A DNA stretch of 64,000 bases from a virus: positions 1-64,000 of IMG/VR virus record IMGVR_UViG_3300042922_000923. One strand, given 5' to 3'. Positions 30,800 to 38,723 of the stretch are shown here, one piece after another (the first letter of the stretch is position 1; each line of letters starts with the position of its first letter). The position numbers were made by a program, and so were the translations under genes. The notes under the pieces were generated by a model. That model did no database searches. It saw only the letters and a list, made by a program, of their open reading frames with translations, and was not told the origin of the DNA.

Positions 30800-30825
30800 T
30801 ATATGTTCCTACCTTTCACATACAT

Positions 30826-31065
30826 TTAGTAAATATCTCTCTTTTTAAAACTGTCAGTCCATTCTGTGTTTTCAAACTTATCTAAAGCTTTAGAAGCAAA
30901 TAAATATTGTTCATATAAAAGAATAACAGTACCTCTTTTATCCTCACTTACTCCTTCTTTCCAGTTAGATCCACGTAAAGACTTTAGAGCAATTTCTATA
31001 TCCTTAACATCTTCCTGTAACTTTTTTTGATTAGAAATTATTTCTTTAGTTGTCATCCTCGACAT
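30826..31065 (-). CDS. Hypothetical helical protein, 79 aa
   Basis: The start ATG at 31065 (MSRMTTKEIISNQKKLQEDV) lies after GAAGGTGAAT and inside the 3' end of the upstream gene (20-bp overlap). The sequence is helical and charged throughout, compatible with a helix bundle. Function unknown. Confidence 0.5.
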   Translation of the reverse strand: MSRMTTKEIISNQKKLQEDVKDIEIALKSLRGSNWKEGVSEDKRGTVILLYEQYLFASKALDKFENTEWTDSFKKRDIY

Positions 31066-31324
31066 TTGAATATTCACCTTCTTCCTTCACTTCAGATAAG
31101 TCTGCATCATCAATGATGCAATGTACTTCATTATCCATTGTTATTAATGAACAAAATCTATTTAAAGTCCCACAAACGCATCTCATAGTAAATCTTGTAT
31201 ACTTTTGGCCTTTGTGTTCCACTATATTATAATCAGAAATTCGATAATCACGTTTTTTGCACTTACTGCAATATATCTTATTGTCAATTACCTCTGCATT
31301 AAGAATTTCTTCTTTCTTACTCAT
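31046..31324 (-). CDS. Zinc-ribbon-like protein, 92 aa
   Basis: The sequence KIYCSKCKKRDYRI ... TMRCVCGTLNRFC has CxxC and CxC-G pairs about 25 residues apart, as in zinc ribbons. The end is very acidic (SEVKEEGEYSNVEDDN). The ATG at 31324 has only a weak AGGT upstream; expression probably depends on the SSB transcript, which ends 52 bp before. Confidence 0.6.
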   Translation of the reverse strand: MSKKEEILNAEVIDNKIYCSKCKKRDYRISDYNIVEHKGQKYTRFTMRCVCGTLNRFCSLITMDNEVHCIIDDADLSEVKEEGEYSNVEDDN

Positions 31325-31376
31325 ATCTATACCTAGAGTCTAAAGAATATTATTAGTATTCTTTAGAGCCTACACC

Positions 31377-32225
31377 TTACTTTTTACTTTTACTTTTACT
31401 TTTTTTCTGTTTTTCCATTTCTTCTCTTATACGTCTTTCAATTTCTGCTTCCATGTCATCACTAGCAGATGAATCAGAGCTTGTTTCATCATTATTATCA
31501 TCATCGTTTGTTTCAGATCCTGAGTTATCACCACTATTATCTTCATCATCAATGACAGTATCATCCTCGTCTTCACCAGCTAGTATAGCTGCAATCTCCT
31601 CTGGAGTTTTTTCTACAACTAATGTATCATAGTCTATTAAAGCTTCATCAAGTTCCTCTTCAGAAAGTTTTTCAGATGCCTTGCTTTCATTTCGTTTTGG
31701 AAGTACAGAATACTCAGTATCAATTCCTTTTCCTGTCTTTGTTAATGTCAAATCAAAGCCTTCATTGAAGTCTGTAACATCACCGTACTCAGGGTTACAT
31801 ATAATGTCAAGGATGCATTTAAGAACTGTAGGACCACAATTCATAATTTGAACTACATCAACCTTATCTTTATTGTCCCTTTCAAGTATATTTACGTATA
31901 CTCTATTTGAAGCTCTCATTTTCTTAGATAATGCTTGATCTTCTTTAGATTTAGATTTTTTAAGTCTTGCAATTTCATCACAAACAGGACAAGTTTTGTG
32001 ACCAAATTGTTTTAAACAAGCTACTGGAGCACTTCCAGCTCCACCAACATTAAAGTGTAATTGAACTTCCTTCCAAAATTCTTCATTGTCTCCTTTTGGT
32101 GGAAGAACTCTTATGTTCTGAGCACCTTTTTTAATCTCATAAAATTCGTAATCGCCATTACTAGCCATTCTTTCAGAAATTTCATCTCTTTTAGACTGCA
32201 TTTTGTCCATATTCAATTTTCCCAT
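31377..32225 (-). CDS. gp32-like single-stranded DNA-binding protein, 282 aa
   Basis: Start ATG 32225 (MGKLNMDKMQSKRDEISERM) behind AAAGAGGGATTT. The core holds YEFYEIKKGAQNIRVLPPKG, EFWKEVQLHFNVGGAG, CLKQFGHKTCPVCDEIARLK and RVYVNILERD, the layout of phage T4 gp32-type SSBs with a structural zinc site (C, H/C, CPVC). The C-terminal 80 residues are extremely acidic with Asp/Ser/Asn runs, then a basic tip (KQKKSKSKSKK). SSB tails usually recruit replication partners; the basic end is unusual. A long RNA structure lies in its leader, and T4 gp32 is known to control its own mRNA, so autoregulation is plausible. Confidence 0.85.
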   Translation of the reverse strand: MGKLNMDKMQSKRDEISERMASNGDYEFYEIKKGAQNIRVLPPKGDNEEFWKEVQLHFNVGGAGSAPVACLKQFGHKTCPVCDEIARLKKSKSKEDQALSKKMRASNRVYVNILERDNKDKVDVVQIMNCGPTVLKCILDIICNPEYGDVTDFNEGFDLTLTKTGKGIDTEYSVLPKRNESKASEKLSEEELDEALIDYDTLVVEKTPEEIAAILAGEDEDDTVIDDEDNSGDNSGSETNDDDNNDETSSDSSASDDMEAEIERRIREEMEKQKKSKSKSKK

Positions 32226-32250
32226 GACTAAATCCCTCTTTTCTATTATT

Positions 32251-32510
32251 TTTAACGCGTGAGTACTCATTCTAAGTACTTAGATGACTAGTGAATTTGT
32301 AGAGTATAGCGTGAATATTTTATAAACATTATGCGTGAGGGAGAATGAGAAGTTTAATTCACTAGTCACCTAAATACTTAGTGCCAAAGCAGCAAAATTA
32401 ATAAATAAATTAATTAAAGGAGAATAACATATTATTGGCAAATACATTTAAACGCGATATTTGAAGAAAAAATTTGTAAAAGCTGCTTTGGCAAGAGTGC
32501 AAAGCACTCA
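32251..32510 (-). ncRNA. Large structured leader RNA upstream of the SSB gene
   Basis: In the minus-strand RNA a 25-bp stem forms between 32380-32356 and 32297-32273; its two irregular positions are G-U pairs in this strand and A-C mismatches in the other. Upstream is an 11-bp stem GCCAAAGCAGC/GCTGCTTTGGC (32383-32393 with 32482-32492, 88-nt loop) and a small hairpin GAGTGC/GCACTC (32495-32509). GCGTGA occurs three times between 32257 and 32340. No coding frame fits. It could be a regulatory leader, a stable RNA or part of an origin. Confidence 0.6.
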
Positions 32511-32551
32511 ATTAACTAACCAATATTTAGTTTTTTAATTCAATACTTTAA

Positions 32552-32608
32552 CCCCTATATAAATATAAACAACTTAAAATTAAAATTATTTTTTAGTAGT
32601 CCACATAG
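32552..32608 (-). repeat. Replication-gene leader element, copy B2
   Basis: Minus strand: CTATGTGG (32608-32601), 10 nt, AATAATTTT, then GTTTATATTTATATAGGGG. It is the second of two tandem copies in the SSB leader. Confidence 0.65.
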
Positions 32609-32639
32609 AAACCTTTTTTTCTTTTTTTAAATTTTAGTT

Positions 32640-32694
32640 CCTATATAAATATAAAAGTGAGCTTAATCTAAATTATTAGATCAAACCCACTTAG
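32640..32694 (-). repeat. Replication-gene leader element, copy B
   Basis: Minus strand: CTAAGTGG (32694-32687), 9 nt, AATAATTT, then CTCACTTTTATATTTATATAGG. The hairpin AAGTGGGTTTGATCTAA/TTAGATTAAGCTCACTT is strong and could end the transcript of the 32715-32969 gene. Confidence 0.7.
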
Positions 32695-32714
32695 AAGAAT
32701 TATTTTGTACGTTA

Positions 32715-32969
32715 TTAGTTATGCTGCCTAGAGTATTCTTCTATAATACTTGTCACTTTAGCTTTAGCATCAAGCTCAGTTATGTTATAGTCATATTTTC
32801 TATCTTCTAGTACACATAAGGCTTCTATCCAGCTGAGTCCACCACGTTCAGCTAGTCGCTCTATGGTCTGTGCATGGTTTAGTATCGCCTGTTTTTCATG
32901 CAATTTTATTAAAGTTAATGGTATGTGTCCCTTTGTCCTTGAATCTAGTATTGGAAATCTATTTTCCAT
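32715..32969 (-). CDS. Hypothetical protein, 84 aa
   Basis: ATG at 32969 follows AAGGGGGGAAG. The sequence is helical (LTLIKLHEKQAILNHAQTIE, RLAERGGLSWIEALCVLED), compatible with a small DNA- or protein-binding helix bundle. No family is recognised. It is the last gene of the 32715-34590 run of small genes. Confidence 0.55.
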   Translation of the reverse strand: MENRFPILDSRTKGHIPLTLIKLHEKQAILNHAQTIERLAERGGLSWIEALCVLEDRKYDYNITELDAKAKVTSIIEEYSRQHN

Positions 32970-32998
32970 GTTACTTCCCCCCTTTTTAATATTGTGTA

Positions 32999-33169
32999 CT
33001 ATTCACTTTTTTCAGTTTCAAAAGAAATTATAGTTTTAAATTTTACTGCAAATTGTCTTTCACATTCTTCACAATCTGTTATAAATTCACCTTCCATGTC
33101 ATTTGGTTCAATATAATCTAACCCATCATGCTCATGTCCACACCAAGGGCATTTAATAGGAAAATCCAT
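32999..33169 (-). CDS. Zinc-ribbon protein, 56 aa
   Basis: ATG at 33169 follows GAGGTGATATG. The sequence MDFPIKCPWCGHEHDGLDYI ... ITDCEECERQFAVKFK has CPWC and CEEC pairs about 24 residues apart, a standard zinc ribbon. Its stop lies in the junction repeat at 32986-33001. Many phage zinc ribbons of this size have no assigned role. Confidence 0.65.
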   Translation of the reverse strand: MDFPIKCPWCGHEHDGLDYIEPNDMEGEFITDCEECERQFAVKFKTIISFETEKSE

Positions 33170-33213
33170 TTCATATCACCTCACTTTTGTTCAAATTTTC
33201 TACATATGACGTA

Positions 33214-33354
33214 TTACTCTTCATCTTTACATCTGTCACAGATATGGTCCCCTTGAATGCCACAGTACTCACAATAAGTCTTCCCACAACATTCACAAGT
33301 ATCTAATTCCTCCATTTCATAGTCACAATATCCACAAAACATATTTTCTTCCAT
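33214..33354 (-). CDS. Cys-rich protein with paired CxxC motifs, 46 aa
   Basis: ATG at 33354 after GAGGTGAGGTTT. MEENMFCGYCDYEMEELDTC, ECCGKTYCEYCGIQGDHICD, RCKDEE has five CxxC/CxC pairs arranged like a cross-brace zinc finger (RING/B-box type spacing). The order suggests two zinc ions. Function unknown. Confidence 0.6.
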   Translation of the reverse strand: MEENMFCGYCDYEMEELDTCECCGKTYCEYCGIQGDHICDRCKDEE

Positions 33355-33406
33355 CTAAACCTCACCTCGAATTATAATTCACCTACTTTAATTTTATAGA
33401 AGATAG

Positions 33407-33562
33407 CTACTTTTCTATTATTAATTCCTTTATTCCATATCCTGTATGGTCTAAAATTACTATGCTTTTACCATCTTTGGTACATAATTCACACATAGGG
33501 AAGTCCTTAAGTATTTCTATTATGTCGCTTATAACCATTTCGCTACAATCTACAGTCTCCAT
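33407..33562 (-). CDS. Hypothetical protein, 51 aa
   Basis: ATG at 33562 (METVDCSEMVISDIIEILKD) lies 10 nt after GGAAGGGGTGA, inside the 3' end of the upstream gene (20-bp overlap). It contains FPMCELCTKDGKSIVILDHT. It looks like a small alpha/beta protein with a CxxC pair. No family is recognised. Confidence 0.5.
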   Translation of the reverse strand: METVDCSEMVISDIIEILKDFPMCELCTKDGKSIVILDHTGYGIKELIIEK

Positions 33563-33845
33563 CCAATTTTTCACCCCTTCCAGAGTATTCTTTCATTTTA
33601 TTATTCCTTAGAAAATCTCTTGCTTTTGTTAAATCATAAATTTCATAGCCTTGTTTTTCAAAGTATTCTAGTCCTATAAGCGAATCAAATCCTTGATAGA
33701 TATAATTACATTTAAACGTGCTGCCCTCAAAGGAGTATTCTTTTTTAATTATTAAATAGTTATGGTTCTGTTCAATAGCTTCTTTAACAATTCTTTCTGT
33801 ATTCTTCATTGTATCTAATGCAATTTGATGCATAATGCTCTCCAT
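33543..33845 (-). CDS. Hypothetical protein, 100 aa
   Basis: ATG at 33845 follows AAAGGAGGAAAATT. The N-terminal 30 residues are helical; the rest is beta (YSFEGSTFKCNYIYQGFDSL), then YFEKQGYEIYDLTKARDFLR. No known family. It is co-transcribed with its overlapping downstream neighbour. Confidence 0.55.
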   Translation of the reverse strand: MESIMHQIALDTMKNTERIVKEAIEQNHNYLIIKKEYSFEGSTFKCNYIYQGFDSLIGLEYFEKQGYEIYDLTKARDFLRNNKMKEYSGRGEKLDGDCRL

Positions 33846-33875
33846 CTAATTTTCCTCCTTTTTTAGTATAATGAA

Positions 33876-34064
33876 CTAACCTTCTAAGTCATATTCTTTC
33901 TTTAGTTTCTCTATATCCAATTCAAAATCTGCATAATTATCGCACCAATCATTTTTACATTCAGGATAACCACATTCTCTATTACCATGTTTACATATCG
34001 AAGTACACGCTGTTTCATTTAATAATGCCTTAATTAATAATCGCTCTGTTGTCATATCATTCAT
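33876..34064 (-). CDS. Small Cys-rich protein, 62 aa
   Basis: ATG at 34064 follows AAGGGTGAAG. After a helical start the pattern CTSICKHGNRECGYPECKND, WCDNYADFELDIEKLKK shows five Cys and one His in 24 residues, a likely metal site. Its stop lies in a junction repeat (33863-33878). Function unknown. Confidence 0.6.
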   Translation of the reverse strand: MNDMTTERLLIKALLNETACTSICKHGNRECGYPECKNDWCDNYADFELDIEKLKKEYDLEG

Positions 34065-34147
34065 AATTTTTCTTCACCCTTTTTTCCATTATACTTAAAA
34101 TAACAATGTTAACTTTTTAGGATTTTCATGTAATTTTGTCAACCATC

Positions 34148-34363
34148 CTACAGGTTCCTTCTATGATAATGTCTGTAAATATCAGCTCTGCACTCTGTAC
34201 AAGGGTGCAATTTAGGATCATGATTTTTAGAGCTGCTTAAATGAAGTACTCTTGTGTTATATTCCTTACACACATGATTTTTACTATTATCTTTTAATTT
34301 TAGTTGTTCCTGTTCTGTCATATTAAGATTAATGCAGTTATTACAATCTATACCTTCACCCAT
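34148..34363 (-). CDS. Small Cys/His protein, 71 aa
   Basis: ATG at 34363 follows ATTGAGGTGAAAC. Cys and His residues: CNNCINLNMTEQEQ, NHVCKEYN, HPCTECRADIYRHYHRR. This fits one or two zinc sites and a basic end. No family is recognised; it is of the same general kind as the other Cys-rich proteins. Confidence 0.55.
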   Translation of the reverse strand: MGEGIDCNNCINLNMTEQEQLKLKDNSKNHVCKEYNTRVLHLSSSKNHDPKLHPCTECRADIYRHYHRRNL

Positions 34364-34386
34364 TGTTTCACCTCAATTCTAATATA

Positions 34387-34590
34387 TTAAAAACACATCA
34401 TAGTTATTGTAATTACTTTTTTACTATTCTTTTTTTTATAGCATTCATAATAATTAAGGTAATCGTGTTCCTGATTTATCTTTCTAAAACCTGCAACGCG
34501 CAATTCATGTACCTTTTTTCTGAAATTTTTCCAAGCGTCTTGATCCCATTCTTTAAAAATAAAATCACCATAAACCATATTTATATGCAT
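34387..34590 (-). CDS. Hypothetical protein, 67 aa
   Basis: ATG at 34590 follows TGAGGAGGTCAATG. The sequence MHINMVYGDFIFKEWDQDAW, KNFRKKVHELRVAGFRKINQ is basic and aromatic, with a lysine-rich part KKKNSKKVITITMMCF at the end. No motif is recognised. It starts 25 bp after the stop of the DNA polymerase gene, so it is probably in the same transcript. Confidence 0.5.
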   Translation of the reverse strand: MHINMVYGDFIFKEWDQDAWKNFRKKVHELRVAGFRKINQEHDYLNYYECYKKKNSKKVITITMMCF

Positions 34591-34614
34591 AACATTGACC
34601 TCCTCAAATAAATA

Positions 34615-37359
34615 TTACCAACCTACCTCTTTTTTGTAGTTATCAATCATTTCTGGAGTATAATTTAATTTTTTCTTTAAATAAGAATATGCCTTTTCTT
34701 TCTTCTTTTCTTCTTGTTTCTTGCACCATGCTTTAAAATTAGCAACATTTGTTAAGCCTTGTAGATCCTCAAGCTCCACACCAGCAGCAGAACCATAATC
34801 TTTTCCAAGTTCTAACTCAGCAACTAAAGGTACTTCAACATCAAACCAACCATCAAAAGCAGCTTCCATTATTTCTTTACACTTTGTTGCAACTTCTAAT
34901 AATTCAGGAATATAAATATCAAATACAATAGAGTCATGTACAGTACAAACCATCATAGATTTTTTCTTAGTTTTCTTTAACCAATTAACTATATTAATAA
35001 TAGAAATTAAAGTACAATATGAACCAGTTCCTTGAATAGGAGAGTTCTTAGCTTGTCTTTCAGCATTAGCCTGAACGCCTCTATCTCTAGAATGAATGTT
35101 AGGTAATCTTCTCCTAAATCCAAACATATTTTCAACGTATCCCTTACGTTTACAGTCTGCAACTATATTCTCAAGCCACTTTGCAAGCTCAGGATGCGCC
35201 TTTTTAAAGTTTTCAAGTAGTTCATTTCCTGCTTTTAAAGCTTTCTTTAAAGGATAATTGTAGGGAGGTTTAGTGTATATTTCTCTTCCAAAAGTATTAC
35301 CACCCTTACCATATATACAACCAAATCCCACAGCCTTAGCAGCAGTTCTCATGTCTCCTGTAACTTCTTCTAATGGTACTTTCCATGTATCTGATGCAGT
35401 CTTAGTATGAGCATCCTCACCATTCTTATAAGCTTGTATATAGACCTTATCTCCTGATATAATTCCACCTATTCTTATCTCTAATTGAGAATAGTCCAGA
35501 TTCAGTATGCAGCCAAAGTCTCCAAATCTACTATTAAACATTCCTTTAGGTTCATATTTATACTGGAATAACGTAGGATTATCTACATGTCTAGGCAGTT
35601 GTTGAGCATTAGGATTTATACTTGCAAGTCTACATGTTTCAGTTCCTGTAAGTAGAAAACTAGGGTGTATACAGTCGTTCTTATCCTTCATATCTGGTAT
35701 CTTATCTATGAACATATCTTTAAGTATCTTTAGCTTTCTATACTCAACTAGCTTTTCTGGAATAGGGTGTTGTGTTGCTAATTCCTCTAGTGCCTCCTTA
35801 TTTGTTGATAATTCTCCTTCTTTAGTCTTTATCTCACATTCAAGGCCTAATACTTCATAGAATAGCTCTTTAAGCTGATTAGGAGAACTCCAGTTAAACT
35901 TATATTCTTTATACTTTTGAGTCTTCTTTATAAAGTCAACTTGCTCTTTATTCCTTTGTTTTGCTGGAACAGATTTAAGAAGGGCCTGTCTTTTTGCATA
36001 TAGTTCTCTTTTATCTCTTTCTATCCTAGCTATCTCAGGATAACTATTTAATTCATCAACAACTTTTCTTAATTCAATTTCGTATGCCTTTTGATATATA
36101 GCAACCTTTTCAAGATTCATGTGCATACCCCATTCTTCAACCTGAAGAAGTGCATAAGATGCAGGTATATATATTTCTTCCATGATTCTCTTCCATTTAG
36201 GATTAGCATCAATCTTAGGTTTAAATATGTGTAGTAATCTAAGTGCACAATCAGCATCGGCTGCACCATAAGGTGATAGTATACTCCAAGGAATAAGCTC
36301 ATAGTTACCTCTATCAGCCTCAGGAAGCGTTTCTTTGAATGCATCTAGATCATTATCATATCCTCCCATGTCTGTGAACTCCCAGGCCATATTTTTTAAA
36401 CCTTGAGTACCTTTTCTTTCAGAGATACATAAATAGTGAGCAAGCATTGGATCAAATAAGAAATTAACTACATGAATATCTAAAGTCACTTCCATGTACA
36501 TGATATCGAACATTCCATTTTGAGCTAACTTTTTGATAATAGGATTTTCTAAAAGCTTCTTTAATCGTGCTACTATTCTTAGTATATCTTTATGCTCTAT
36601 TGGAGATTCCCTATGGAATAATGGTATTATAGTTCCTGTCCTTTCTTTATTAGATAAAGATATACATATGACTTTAGCGTTATCTGCATAAGGATTATTA
36701 CCTGTAGATTCAATATCGAAAGATAACCATTCAAGCTCTGGATCTTCTGATGTGCATTCTGTTCCAAATCTATCAAGCTCTGAAAGTGCATCTTCTACAT
36801 TATCTATGACTTTGTATCCAACTTTTGATACCTTTGGCATTCCATTTTCATAGATATCTTTTAAATTATCTAAGTCACCTTGAATTAGAGGTCTGTTTGC
36901 AGGATTACGTGATATAGTAGATGGATGCAGTATTGGAAATACAATGATACCATCGCTCCTAGTAAATGCTTTTCCTCTAAACTTATTAATATTAACTTTT
37001 CCAAGTACATTTTTTAAAGCTGCATCCCCTAAAGGCACTATAATTTCAGGTTTAATAAGACTAATTTCAGTGTTTAAATGAGGCCTACATGCTGTCATAT
37101 TCTTTTGAGTTAATTTTTTATCTTTTATTTCAGGACATTTGATTGCGTATGTGCAATAAATATCATCTTCACTTATTCCTCTTTTTTCAAGTGCTTTTAT
37201 AAGGTTAATAGCTGCTTTTGTTCTAAAAACTACACCATTAACATTTTCGCTTCGCGCTGGTGTATCAGCAACTAGCATTACTTTTGCAGTATAACTTCCA
37301 CTGCCTAATTGACAAGGCATTGGAGCAAATGTTCCTAAGTTACATTTTTTACAGTCCAT
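34615..37359 (-). CDS. polA: Family A DNA polymerase with N-terminal uracil-DNA-glycosylase-like domain, 914 aa
   Basis: Main replicative polymerase of the element. Residues 1-175 resemble family 4 uracil-DNA glycosylases: MDCKKCNLG, then YCTYAIKCPE, MTACRPHL (four possible Fe-S Cys) and HPSTISRNP; the motif-A region is degenerate (VADTPARSENVNGVVF), so catalysis is uncertain. The 3'-5' exonuclease acids lie in LSFDIESTGNNPYAD, AQNGMFDIMYM and YGAADADCALRLL. Polymerase motifs: A LNLDYSQLEIRIGG, B RTAAKAVGFGCIYG, C VCTVHDSIVFDIY, all intact. A glycosylase-polymerase fusion is known in SPO1-like phages. ATG at 37359 follows AAGGAGGATTTT, in leader element E. Confidence 0.92.
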   Translation of the reverse strand: MDCKKCNLGTFAPMPCQLGSGSYTAKVMLVADTPARSENVNGVVFRTKAAINLIKALEKRGISEDDIYCTYAIKCPEIKDKKLTQKNMTACRPHLNTEISLIKPEIIVPLGDAALKNVLGKVNINKFRGKAFTRSDGIIVFPILHPSTISRNPANRPLIQGDLDNLKDIYENGMPKVSKVGYKVIDNVEDALSELDRFGTECTSEDPELEWLSFDIESTGNNPYADNAKVICISLSNKERTGTIIPLFHRESPIEHKDILRIVARLKKLLENPIIKKLAQNGMFDIMYMEVTLDIHVVNFLFDPMLAHYLCISERKGTQGLKNMAWEFTDMGGYDNDLDAFKETLPEADRGNYELIPWSILSPYGAADADCALRLLHIFKPKIDANPKWKRIMEEIYIPASYALLQVEEWGMHMNLEKVAIYQKAYEIELRKVVDELNSYPEIARIERDKRELYAKRQALLKSVPAKQRNKEQVDFIKKTQKYKEYKFNWSSPNQLKELFYEVLGLECEIKTKEGELSTNKEALEELATQHPIPEKLVEYRKLKILKDMFIDKIPDMKDKNDCIHPSFLLTGTETCRLASINPNAQQLPRHVDNPTLFQYKYEPKGMFNSRFGDFGCILNLDYSQLEIRIGGIISGDKVYIQAYKNGEDAHTKTASDTWKVPLEEVTGDMRTAAKAVGFGCIYGKGGNTFGREIYTKPPYNYPLKKALKAGNELLENFKKAHPELAKWLENIVADCKRKGYVENMFGFRRRLPNIHSRDRGVQANAERQAKNSPIQGTGSYCTLISIINIVNWLKKTKKKSMMVCTVHDSIVFDIYIPELLEVATKCKEIMEAAFDGWFDVEVPLVAELELGKDYGSAAGVELEDLQGLTNVANFKAWCKKQEEKKKEKAYSYLKKKLNYTPEMIDNYKKEVGW

Positions 37360-37369
37360 AATAAAATCC

Positions 37370-37426
37370 TCCTTATATATGTATAAAGAGGATTTAACAG
37401 AAATTATTTAAAATACTTCCACTTAG
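37370..37426 (-). repeat. Replication-gene leader element, copy E
   Basis: Minus strand: CTAAGTGG (37426-37419), 10 nt, AATAATTT, then CCTCTTTATACATATATAAGG running into the polA ribosome binding site. The hairpin is weak here, showing that the sequence, not the stem, is conserved. Confidence 0.6.
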
Positions 37427-37505
37427 AAAAATAAAGACCAACTAAAAGTCAGCCTTTATTTTAACTATAATTTTATTCAGTTAATTATATTAAGAAGTTT
37501 TTTCA

Positions 37506-37865
37506 CTATTCTTTTACTGGAACAGGCCTCCAAGCCTCAGGATCTAATTTAGAAGCTGCATTTTTAAGTTCAGTTCCACCTTTAATGGAAACACCAACAG
37601 TTTCTGGAATTAAATTTTTTTGCTTTTTAGAAATGTCGTTAGCTTCTCTTGCTGCTCTATAAATTGGTGTTGCTATAAAATAGCCTGTTAATTGCACAGC
37701 TTCTCCCTTGCCAATATGACTAGCTACAAATTCTTTCTCTGCATTCATAATAGCTTTAACAGTATCCTTTGGAAACTTAGTTTTCTCCATAATTTCTTTT
37801 ACTATTACCTCAGTAGTAACCTTTGGTGCAACTACTTTTTTTGTTTTAGTTTTTTCTGTTTTCAT
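37506..37865 (-). CDS. HU/TF1-like DNA-binding protein, 119 aa
   Basis: ATG at 37865 follows GGAGGAATTACC. After a Lys-rich start, the middle (KDTVKAIMNAEKEFVASHIG, KGEAVQLTGYFIATPIYRAA, REANDISKKQKNLIPETVGV) has the helix-helix-strand order of HU-type proteins, with 'V.l.GyF...piyRaAReg.np.t' close to the family pattern. Such proteins bend DNA; SPO1 TF1 is a phage example. The arm region is atypical and the tail (KLDPEAWRPVPVKE) is extra. Confidence 0.75.
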   Translation of the reverse strand: MKTEKTKTKKVVAPKVTTEVIVKEIMEKTKFPKDTVKAIMNAEKEFVASHIGKGEAVQLTGYFIATPIYRAAREANDISKKQKNLIPETVGVSIKGGTELKNAASKLDPEAWRPVPVKE

Positions 37866-38012
37866 GGTAATTCCTCCAATATCTATATTAAAACTTAGCT
37901 TAAGACGATTATCTTAGCTCTTTTTTATTATATACACTATTTTTTCCAGTTACTCCTATTATTTATATATTTTTTATTATTTTACCAAAATTCCAATGTG
38001 TAGTCAATGTTG

Positions 38013-38210
38013 CTAGTCATTTTCATAGGAGTATTCAATCAAAGCTAGTAAGTCATCTTTAGGTAATCCTAAGTCTTTGAACGATTTTATTGTAGAAACT
38101 AACATGTTAGATAAAGTATCTATAGTTTCTCCTTTAATATCTGCTTTTATAGTCCCATTTTTAGTAACATTTACTAAAATATGGTTCTTTGAATTAAATG
38201 TAGCTATCAT
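38013..38210 (-). CDS. Hypothetical protein, 65 aa
   Basis: ATG at 38210 with GGGAGTTG about 12 nt upstream. MIATFNSKNHILVNVTKNGT, IKADIKGETIDTLSNMLVST suggests a beta-strand N-terminus and a helical C-terminus. No motif is recognised. It lies between a Nudix gene and the HU-like gene. Confidence 0.5.
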   Translation of the reverse strand: MIATFNSKNHILVNVTKNGTIKADIKGETIDTLSNMLVSTIKSFKDLGLPKDDLLALIEYSYEND

Positions 38211-38258
38211 AGAGCACTTTCAACTCCCTTTACTATTTTATAATTATTAATCTTTATA

Positions 38259-38723
38259 CTACCATTTTATTAAGCCTTTCTCACCTGCTGATTCAAGTCC
38301 AGTTTTTGCAGGTCCAAATAGCTCCAATTTCTTAATTTCATCAGGATACATCCATACCCACCCACTCATTTCAGAAGGTTGAGGCTTAACTTCACCTGAG
38401 AAACTATGTGTTATAAACATAAATGATATCCACATCTTTTCCTCATTACCTGATCCTCCATTATTATACGCGCCTACGTGTACATCATAACAGTCTAAAT
38501 TTTTAACATCTAAGTTACATTCTTCCTTTACTTCTCTTATTGCCCCTTCAAGCACTGTTTCTTGTGTGTCCGTTTTCCCTCCAGGAGTTCCCCATGTTCT
38601 AGTATCAGTTCTAACGCCTACAAGTATTTGTCCTTGTTTATTTACAATAATGACTCCAGCTCCCCAGTTTTCACCTGCTTTTTTTCTTAGTTGTGTTATG
38701 GTCCTTTTGTCTATTTCGTTCAA
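38259..38723 (-). CDS. Nudix hydrolase, 154 aa
   Basis: Cleaves nucleoside diphosphates linked to another group. The Nudix box is GKTDTQETVLEGAIREVKEE (consensus Gx5Ex7REUxEExGU), with Asn in place of the last Gly (EECNLDV). N-terminal strands read GAGVIIVNKQGQILVGVRTD. The start is TTG at 38723, after GGAAGGGACTG, inside the upstream gene (53-bp overlap). In phages such enzymes clean up nucleotide pools; the substrate cannot be read from the sequence. Confidence 0.85.
   Translation of the reverse strand: MNEIDKRTITQLRKKAGENWGAGVIIVNKQGQILVGVRTDTRTWGTPGGKTDTQETVLEGAIREVKEECNLDVKNLDCYDVHVGAYNNGGSGNEEKMWISFMFITHSFSGEVKPQPSEMSGWVWMYPDEIKKLELFGPAKTGLESAGEKGLIKW

Noticed and set aside
34363-34611. 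An 82-residue plus-strand frame
   Set aside because: It is opposite a minus-strand gene with a good start site and lacks its own site.
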